NCBI GenBank assembly: GCA_035602605.1 | Contig: DATNLZ010000127.1 | Coordinates: forward strand, 9,031 to 73,030 | DNA from: DASQHY01 sp035602605 | GTDB taxonomy: Bacteria > Acidobacteriota > Terriglobia > Acidiferrales > UBA7541 | Reading direction: 5' to 3' | Length of the DNA stretch: 64,000 nucleotides | In this document: in pieces, positions 59,134-64,000 of the stretch | How the letters are laid out: the number at the start of each line of letters is the position of its first letter | Position numbering within the stretch: position 1 is the first letter of the stretch | Program-made: the position numbers and the translations under genes | The notes under the pieces: generated by a model | What the model was told of the DNA's origin: nothing | The model's database searches: none | The model's input: the letters and a program-made list of their open reading frames with translations, nothing else

Positions 59134-60048
59134 TTACCGTCGTTCCACATGCGCGGCATGGGCCGCCGTCTCTGGATTGACGACGACCTGGCCGGCAAAA
59201 CGTAAATCCACAGAATCCAGACTTCCCGCGCTGGCTCGCCATTGCGGAAAATTTTGAACAAGGATCTGGTATTTCTTGCGAAAATCGCCGTCACCGAAAT
59301 GAACAAGCACGGTGCTCGCGCCACTGCCCGTCTTGGAGTTAAAGCCTACGAGCACAGTGCGCAAATCTTTCGCGTCGGAGAGGTCGACTTCGCTCACCCG
59401 CTGCCCAGCACCCAGGCGTACCTGCTCAATCTCCTTCATAAATTGCAAGTAAAGCCGCATGCGCTGCTCGCATTCCTTCCGCCCTTGGTTTTCGCTGATC
59501 CCACCAATCACCGGAAATTGAAATCTCTCTCCTGCGGGGCGCTCTAGAATGACTCCGAATGCATCCGCAAGGGCCAAATCGTTGCCCCAACGCACAAAAG
59601 CGACCGGCGTGCGCTCCACGAGCTCAACTCGAATATGATTCGGCAAGATTCGCTGAACACTGGCTCGCTCCACCCAGGAAATTTCTTCCAGCGACTGGCG
59701 CCGCTCCTCGAGCGGCACGCGCAGGACACTGCGTCCACGATCAGCCGTGAATTTTTCCAGCACGGCGTCACGGCTTACATACTGATTGCCCAGCAGCTCG
59801 ATCTGTTCCGCTCTCGCCAGCATCAACGCCGAAGAATAGTGGAAGAATTGCCAGGCTTGATAGGTAGCCAACCCGCCCGCAGCCACGATCGCACCACCCA
59901 GTGCGACGCGCTTGTAAAGCTTCCATGTCCGCCGCCCGAATTTTCGGCGACGGATTTCCAGAGGTTTCTGGCGACGCAGGTACTTCGGTTCTTCCTCGGC
60001 AAGCAGCTCGGGTTGGTAGGTCTCCGGTTCCGCCGACATTCGGTTCAC
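59134..60048 (-). CDS. ftsQ: Cell division protein FtsQ
   Basis: A 304-residue bitopic divisome protein. A basic cytoplasmic tail of about 50 residues is followed by one membrane helix (VALGGAIVAAGGLATYQAW), a POTRA domain (IELLGNQYVSRDAVLEKF, VERASVQRILPNHIRVELVE) and the β-rich FtsQ domain (FVRWGNDLALADAFGVIL, TVLVHFGDGDFRKKYQILVQ). GTG 60048 or ATG 60039 may be the start; GAGGGA lies upstream of both. The gene begins 5 bases after the murB stop. Confidence 0.9.
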   Translation of the reverse strand: MNRMSAEPETYQPELLAEEEPKYLRRQKPLEIRRRKFGRRTWKLYKRVALGGAIVAAGGLATYQAWQFFHYSSALMLARAEQIELLGNQYVSRDAVLEKFTADRGRSVLRVPLEERRQSLEEISWVERASVQRILPNHIRVELVERTPVAFVRWGNDLALADAFGVILERPAGERFQFPVIGGISENQGRKECEQRMRLYLQFMKEIEQVRLGAGQRVSEVDLSDAKDLRTVLVGFNSKTGSGASTVLVHFGDGDFRKKYQILVQNFPQWRASAGSLDSVDLRFAGQVVVNPETAAHAAHVERR

Positions 60049-60053
60049 TTCCC

Positions 60054-60962
60054 TCAGTCTTTCCAGAGGATCACTTCGTTCTCTAATTCCACGCCATGGG
60101 TCATGCGGACGCGCTCGTGCACATCGGCAATCAGCGCAAGCATGTCCGCCGCGGTGGCTTGATCTAAATTCACAAAAAAATTCGCGTGCCGATCGCTGAC
60201 GGCTGCGCCGCCGACGCGATGGCCTTTCAGTCCGAGCGCATCAATCATTCGTCCAGCGGAGGCTCCCGGAGGGTTCTTAAAAATACATCCAGCGCTTTTT
60301 TGATTGAGAGGCTGGCTTGAACGGCGTTTATTGTTGCAGACGCGAATGCCTTCCAGAATTTCGCGGAACGGCTTGGAGGGCAGCTCCAGTTTCACTGCGA
60401 GCATGATATCATCAGGCGCAAAAGAAGTGTGCCGATATTCGAAGGAAATTTGGTTGCCGCGCAGAATTTCGAGCTGTCTCGCTGACGCGCGGTACAGCTC
60501 GACCTCACGGACGTAGCTGCCGATCTGCATGCCGTAGGCGCCGGCATTCATTCGGAGAGCTCCTCCGATGGTACCCGGGACGCCGATCAGTCCTTCCATA
60601 CCGCCAAGATTGTTCTTGGCACAGTAGGTCACGGTGCGACCCAGATCGGCAGCGGCATCCACCTGCGCACAATTCCCGTCGATCACCAGGTCATGATCGG
60701 GCCGTGCGAGTTGCAACAGTACCCACGGCAGCTCACCGTCCGCAACCAATAGATTTGTACCACCGCCCAAAAATCGAAACGCAATACCATTCTCGCCCAG
60801 CAAAGTAACAATCTGCGGAAGATGCTGCCGCTGCCGAATCACGAGCAAATCGGTGGTGCCGCCAATACCGAGCGAGGTCAGCTCCGTCAGTGGTGAGCCT
60901 GAATGCAGTTCGACCCCCAACTCCGGGAGCGCCGCAACGACTTTAGGTTCATGGATGCGCAT
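60054..60962 (-). CDS. murB: UDP-N-acetylenolpyruvoylglucosamine reductase
   Basis: A 302-residue FAD enzyme that reduces UDP-GlcNAc-enolpyruvate to UDP-MurNAc. FRFLGGGTNLLVADGEL and LIGVPGTIGGALRMNAGAYG bind FAD. SAGCIFKNPPGASAGRMID is the type II active-site loop; the position of the catalytic serine (Ser in AGSFFKNP of E. coli) is Cys here. ATG 60962 overlaps the 3' end of murC by 14 bases. The frame extends to 60986, but the extra residues are unlikely to be translated. Confidence 0.95.
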   Translation of the reverse strand: MRIHEPKVVAALPELGVELHSGSPLTELTSLGIGGTTDLLVIRQRQHLPQIVTLLGENGIAFRFLGGGTNLLVADGELPWVLLQLARPDHDLVIDGNCAQVDAAADLGRTVTYCAKNNLGGMEGLIGVPGTIGGALRMNAGAYGMQIGSYVREVELYRASARQLEILRGNQISFEYRHTSFAPDDIMLAVKLELPSKPFREILEGIRVCNNKRRSSQPLNQKSAGCIFKNPPGASAGRMIDALGLKGHRVGGAAVSDRHANFFVNLDQATAADMLALIADVHERVRMTHGVELENEVILWKD

Positions 60963-62358
60963 CGTAGGAATGGACCTTGGCCCCAAGCAAAATCGCGAGT
61001 TCGCCGAGAGCGCGGCTCACGTTGCCCGCGCCGATGGTTAACACGGCGTCACCCGGGCGAGCTTCGTGCTGCAAATACTCGATGCCCTCTTGCATCGAGC
61101 TGCGAAAAATGACGTTCTTGTGACCAGCCGCGGAAATCGCTTGTGCCAGGGTTTCTCCGCTGACACCGGCGATCGGCATTTCGTTCGCGGCATAAATATC
61201 GGTCATCACCAGCAAATCGGTTTGATTGAACGCGCTGCAGAATTCATCCCACAAGTGTTTGGTACGCGAATAGCGGTGGGGCTGAAAGAGCACGAGAAGA
61301 CGATTGAAGTTGCAGCCTCGAGCTGCTTCGAGCGTGGCCCGAATTTCAGCGGGATGATGGCCGTAATCGTCAATCAGGGTAATGCCGTTGATCACCCCCT
61401 TGACATCGAAGCGGCGCCCCACGCCGGTGAACTTTTCGAGCCCCTCGCGAATTAAATCTACCGGAATATTCAGATAGAGCGCGACAGCCGCGGCTGCTGC
61501 AGCATTACGAACGTTGTGAATTCCGGGGGGGGTGGGAAGGCGAAACTTCCCCAGGTCTTCCCCACGATACGATAAATGGAATTCGCTCTCGAATCCCTTC
61601 AATTGGATCTCGCTGAGGATCAGGTCGGCCTGGCTTGATGTGCCATAGGTGATTACCGGGCGCTTTACCTGCGGGATAATGGCCTGCACATTGGGCTCAT
61701 CGAGACACAAAATTGCGGCTCCATAAAACGGAACCTTGTTGACAAATTGAGTGAACACATCCTGGATTTCCTGAAGCGAGCTGTATTGGTCAAGGTGCTC
61801 GCGATCAATGGTGGTTACCACCGCAACGACGGGAGCCAAGAGCAAAAATGAGCGGTCACTCTCGTCGGCTTCAACCACCATGTATTCGCCTTTACCAAGA
61901 CGTGCCGTAGTTCCTGCCTGATTGACGCGTCCGCCTACGACGAAGGTTGGGTCCAGATGTGCGGCGGCAAGAATGGATGCGGTAATCGATGTGGTTGTCG
62001 TCTTACCATGCGCTCCGGCAACGGCGATGCCATATTTAAGACGCATTAATTCCGCCAGCATCTCGGCTCGCGGTATCACCGGGATTTTTTCTCGATGGGC
62101 TTCAATAACCTCAGGATTGTCCTGGTGCACAGCGGAAGAGATCACCACCACGTGGGCCCCCGCGACATTCTCAGACCGGTGCCCCTCATGAATCGCGGCG
62201 CCCAGATTTTGCAGCCGGCTAGTGATGCCAGAAAGTTTGAGATCAGAGCCCGAAACGGAGTAGCCGAGGGTGAGTAAAACTTCGGCGATGCCGCTCATTC
62301 CGATTCCGCCGATGCCAACCAGATGAATACGCTGAAAATTGCGAAACGAAACCATCAT
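60949..62358 (-). CDS. murC: UDP-N-acetylmuramate-L-alanine ligase
   Basis: A 469-residue Mur ligase that adds L-Ala to UDP-MurNAc with ATP. IHLVGIGGIGMSGIAEVLL opens the nucleotide-sugar domain. AVAGAHGKTTTTSITASIL is the P-loop, VEADESDRSFL and GIHNVRNAAAAAAVALYL contact ATP and metal. DDYGHHPAEIRATLEAAR and FQPHRYSRTKHL are MurC-specific. It overlaps murG by 4 bases (ATGA) and murB downstream by 14. Confidence 0.97.
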   Translation of the reverse strand: MMVSFRNFQRIHLVGIGGIGMSGIAEVLLTLGYSVSGSDLKLSGITSRLQNLGAAIHEGHRSENVAGAHVVVISSAVHQDNPEVIEAHREKIPVIPRAEMLAELMRLKYGIAVAGAHGKTTTTSITASILAAAHLDPTFVVGGRVNQAGTTARLGKGEYMVVEADESDRSFLLLAPVVAVVTTIDREHLDQYSSLQEIQDVFTQFVNKVPFYGAAILCLDEPNVQAIIPQVKRPVITYGTSSQADLILSEIQLKGFESEFHLSYRGEDLGKFRLPTPPGIHNVRNAAAAAAVALYLNIPVDLIREGLEKFTGVGRRFDVKGVINGITLIDDYGHHPAEIRATLEAARGCNFNRLLVLFQPHRYSRTKHLWDEFCSAFNQTDLLVMTDIYAANEMPIAGVSGETLAQAISAAGHKNVIFRSSMQEGIEYLQHEARPGDAVLTIGAGNVSRALGELAILLGAKVHSYDAHP

Positions 62359-63440
62359 TTTGTTATCGTCCTGGAGCCTGCTGCCCGCTCAATTAGATTG
62401 ACAATGTCGCGAGCCGCGTTGGGACGGGAAAGGCGGCGCGCATTTGCTGAAAGCTCAATAATCTGCTGAGGTTGGTCCAGCTGGGAGAAAATTTCTTGTG
62501 CCAGACGCTGGGGAGTCAACTGCGGCTCAGGAATGAGCCGGCCGGCGCTAGCCCGAACCATTTCCTGCGCATTGCGTAGCTGGTGGCTATCGGTGGATGC
62601 ACCGAAGGGAATAAAAATGGCGGCGCGTCCCGCCGCCGCTACTTCCGCCACGGTGATCGCGCCGGCACGGCACACGATAACATCGGCTTGCGCAAACCTC
62701 TCGGGCATATTCGTAAGAAAAGGCACAACCTCGGCCAAGATTTCACGTCGCGCGTAAGCTACGCGAACAGCGTTATAGTCGCGCTCTCCGGTCTGATGCA
62801 CTATCGCCAGCTCATTTTTTCTCGACGCGAGTAAGTCTAACGTGTCAATTACCGTGCGATTGATGGGCAGGGCTCCCTGGCTGCCGCCGGTGATCAGCAG
62901 CCGTACGGGCTGGTGCGGCGCTGCTGCTGCGGCTTCGAAAAATTCGCGGCGCACCGGACATCCGGTCAGCGTCGCTTTGGCACCCCAGCGTTTTGTAGGC
63001 GCCTCATACGCGGTTGCGACGTGTGTGACCATATGCGCCAGCAAACGGTTGGTAAAACCGGGCTCGGCATTTGGTTCGAAAATCGCGGTGGGAATTCCGC
63101 ACAGTGCGGCCATTAGCATCATTGGCCCTGCCGCGTAACCGCCGACCCCAAACGCTGCGGAAATCTTGTGTCGCCGCAATATTTGCGCGGCGTCCCAAAA
63201 TGCCGGACCCAGCATCGCAACATTTCGCACTAATTTCATTCCACCAATTCCTTTGAGGCCGGCAACGTGCAGCGTCTCGAGAGGAAGGCCCGCGGCAGGT
63301 ACAAGCTTAGCTTCCATTCCGCGCGCGGTTCCCACGAGCACGACTTGCCTTCTTTCACCGCGGCTCAGCCATTCTTTAGCAATGGCCAGCGCGGGAAAAA
63401 CGTGACCACCCGTGCCGCCGCCTGCAATCATTAGTTTCAA
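62355..63440 (-). CDS. murG: Lipid II synthase (UDP-GlcNAc transferase) MurG
   Basis: A 361-residue GT28 glycosyltransferase at the inner membrane face that adds GlcNAc to lipid I. LMIAGGGTGGHVFPALAIA and FGVGGYAAGPMMLMAAL are the N-terminal G-loops; LLITGGSQGALPIN is the third, and VICRAGAITVAEVAAAG and FGASTDSHQLRNAQEM bind UDP-GlcNAc. I place the start at TTG 63440, which gives the family N-terminus (MKLMIAGGGTGG); ATG 63431 is an alternative. The open frame extends to 63560 only as overlap with ftsW. Confidence 0.95.
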   Translation of the reverse strand: MKLMIAGGGTGGHVFPALAIAKEWLSRGERRQVVLVGTARGMEAKLVPAAGLPLETLHVAGLKGIGGMKLVRNVAMLGPAFWDAAQILRRHKISAAFGVGGYAAGPMMLMAALCGIPTAIFEPNAEPGFTNRLLAHMVTHVATAYEAPTKRWGAKATLTGCPVRREFFEAAAAAPHQPVRLLITGGSQGALPINRTVIDTLDLLASRKNELAIVHQTGERDYNAVRVAYARREILAEVVPFLTNMPERFAQADVIVCRAGAITVAEVAAAGRAAIFIPFGASTDSHQLRNAQEMVRASAGRLIPEPQLTPQRLAQEIFSQLDQPQQIIELSANARRLSRPNAARDIVNLIERAAGSRTITK

Positions 63441-63474
63441 AGTCCGGACCGTTTCGCGGCCGAAGCTCGAAGCG

Positions 63475-63999
63475 TCAATCGGCTGCCTGTTGACTGATGT
63501 TGAGGAGCACGCCTGTGGCCAAAAGCATGACCAGCAAACTCGAGCCGCCATAGCTGACAAATGGCAGCGGAATTCCTTTGGTGGGCATCATTCCCAAAAC
63601 CACGCCAAGATTTGTGAGCGCCTGACTGGCCACCAAGACCGTGATCCCGAGAGCCAGAAGGCGCCCAAAGGCATCCGGCGCCTGAACTGCAGCACGCAAT
63701 CCGCGCCAGCCGTACACCGCAAAAAGTGCAAGCACCAGGGTCGCCCCGATGAACCCGGCTTCCTCGCAAACGACCGCGAAAATAAAATCAGTGTGCGCCT
63801 CGGGCAAATAAAAAAGCTTTTGCTTGCTCTCCATCAACCCAACGCCGGTAAATCCGCCAGCGCCAACAGCAATCAACGATTGCAACAGTTGGAAGCCGCG
63901 CCCCTGGGGATCCGCTTCAGGATTCAGAAAGCCCAGAATCCGTTCGTATCGGTACGGGACGCGCACAATCAGCAGGTATAGGACCGGAGCAGCGGTCGC
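63475..63999 (-). CDS. ftsW: Septal peptidoglycan polymerase FtsW (C-terminal part; start beyond right edge)
   Basis: The last 174 residues of a SEDS-family polymerase that polymerises lipid II at the septum with a partner class B PBP. The frame is open to the right edge. VLYLLIVRVPYRYERIL and FLNPEADPQGRGFQLLQSLI, then SKQKLFYLPEAHTDFIFAVV with EEAGFIGATL and GIPLPFVSYGGSSLLVML, are the conserved SEDS segments. murG begins 34 bases after its stop. It heads the part of the dcw cluster visible here. Confidence 0.94.
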   Translation of the reverse strand, partial: ATAAPVLYLLIVRVPYRYERILGFLNPEADPQGRGFQLLQSLIAVGAGGFTGVGLMESKQKLFYLPEAHTDFIFAVVCEEAGFIGATLVLALFAVYGWRGLRAAVQAPDAFGRLLALGITVLVASQALTNLGVVLGMMPTKGIPLPFVSYGGSSLLVMLLATGVLLNISQQAAD

Positions 64000-64000
64000 G

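Noticed and set aside
1..64000. CRISPR arrays, tRNA genes, insertion sequences, prophage or attachment sites
   Set aside because: No regularly spaced repeats, no TΨC-like tRNA arm in a plausible cloverleaf, and no transposase or integrase motif were found while reading.

Overview
The window reads as a stretch of chromosome from a Gram-negative, peptidoglycan-building heterotroph, most likely an acidobacterium (Acidobacteriota, Koribacter-like). This is an inference from gene content: paired DUF1800/DUF1501 genes, many small secreted proteins of an acidobacterial type, a long-form HisG and a succinylase-type DAP pathway, in moderately GC-rich DNA. No phage, insertion sequence, CRISPR array, rRNA or tRNA was seen. 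Most of the window is ordinary core metabolism. The interest lies in its regulatory RNAs, in one catabolic locus and in a few decayed or divergent genes.

Layout. Bases 1-9.8 kb: a lipid kinase (cut by the left edge), a YdjM-type membrane hydrolase, bioB with a VTT/DedA-like membrane protein, a divergent membrane pyrophosphatase, and a DUF1800-DUF1501 pair. Bases 9.8-19 kb: a decayed proline dehydrogenase, YihY, a zinc alcohol dehydrogenase, a class III aminotransferase, NDH-2, PilZ, DinB and several small secreted proteins. Bases 19-33 kb: a probable peptidoglycan-recycling locus with a BadF-type amino-sugar kinase, an SSS symporter, an APC permease, a NamZ-type exo-muramidase (DUF1343), a NagZ-AmiE fusion, MurQ and MurA. 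Bases 33-38.5 kb: rpsO-pnp (read right to left), two tandem PTPS genes with folE, and a glycosyltransferase. Bases 38.5-46 kb: a TlpA-like thioredoxin, a MacA-type adaptor with two permeases but no ATPase, and a copper P-type ATPase. Bases 46.4-50.2 kb: a lysine riboswitch followed by the dapE-dapB-dapA-dapD operon. Bases 50.3-55.7 kb: the his operon (hisI-G-D-B-H-F-A), preceded by a promoter, a histidine-rich leader peptide and an intrinsic terminator, which together form a classical attenuator. Bases 55.8-64 kb: a small Cys-rich secreted protein and the dcw cluster ftsW-murG-murC-murB-ftsQ-ftsA-ftsZ followed by a JAMM-type protease, running off the right edge.

How the genes work together. 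The DAP operon, MurA, MurB, MurC, MurG, FtsW, FtsQ, FtsA and FtsZ cover much of cell-wall precursor synthesis and division. The 19-33 kb locus would recover wall sugars. NamZ and NagZ-AmiE break muropeptides outside the cytoplasm. A symporter, instead of a PTS, would import MurNAc or GlcNAc. The BadF-type kinase would phosphorylate them, and MurQ would turn MurNAc-6P into GlcNAc-6P. At least seven genes carry a -10-like hexamer only 7-8 bases before the start codon, which suggests leaderless transcripts.
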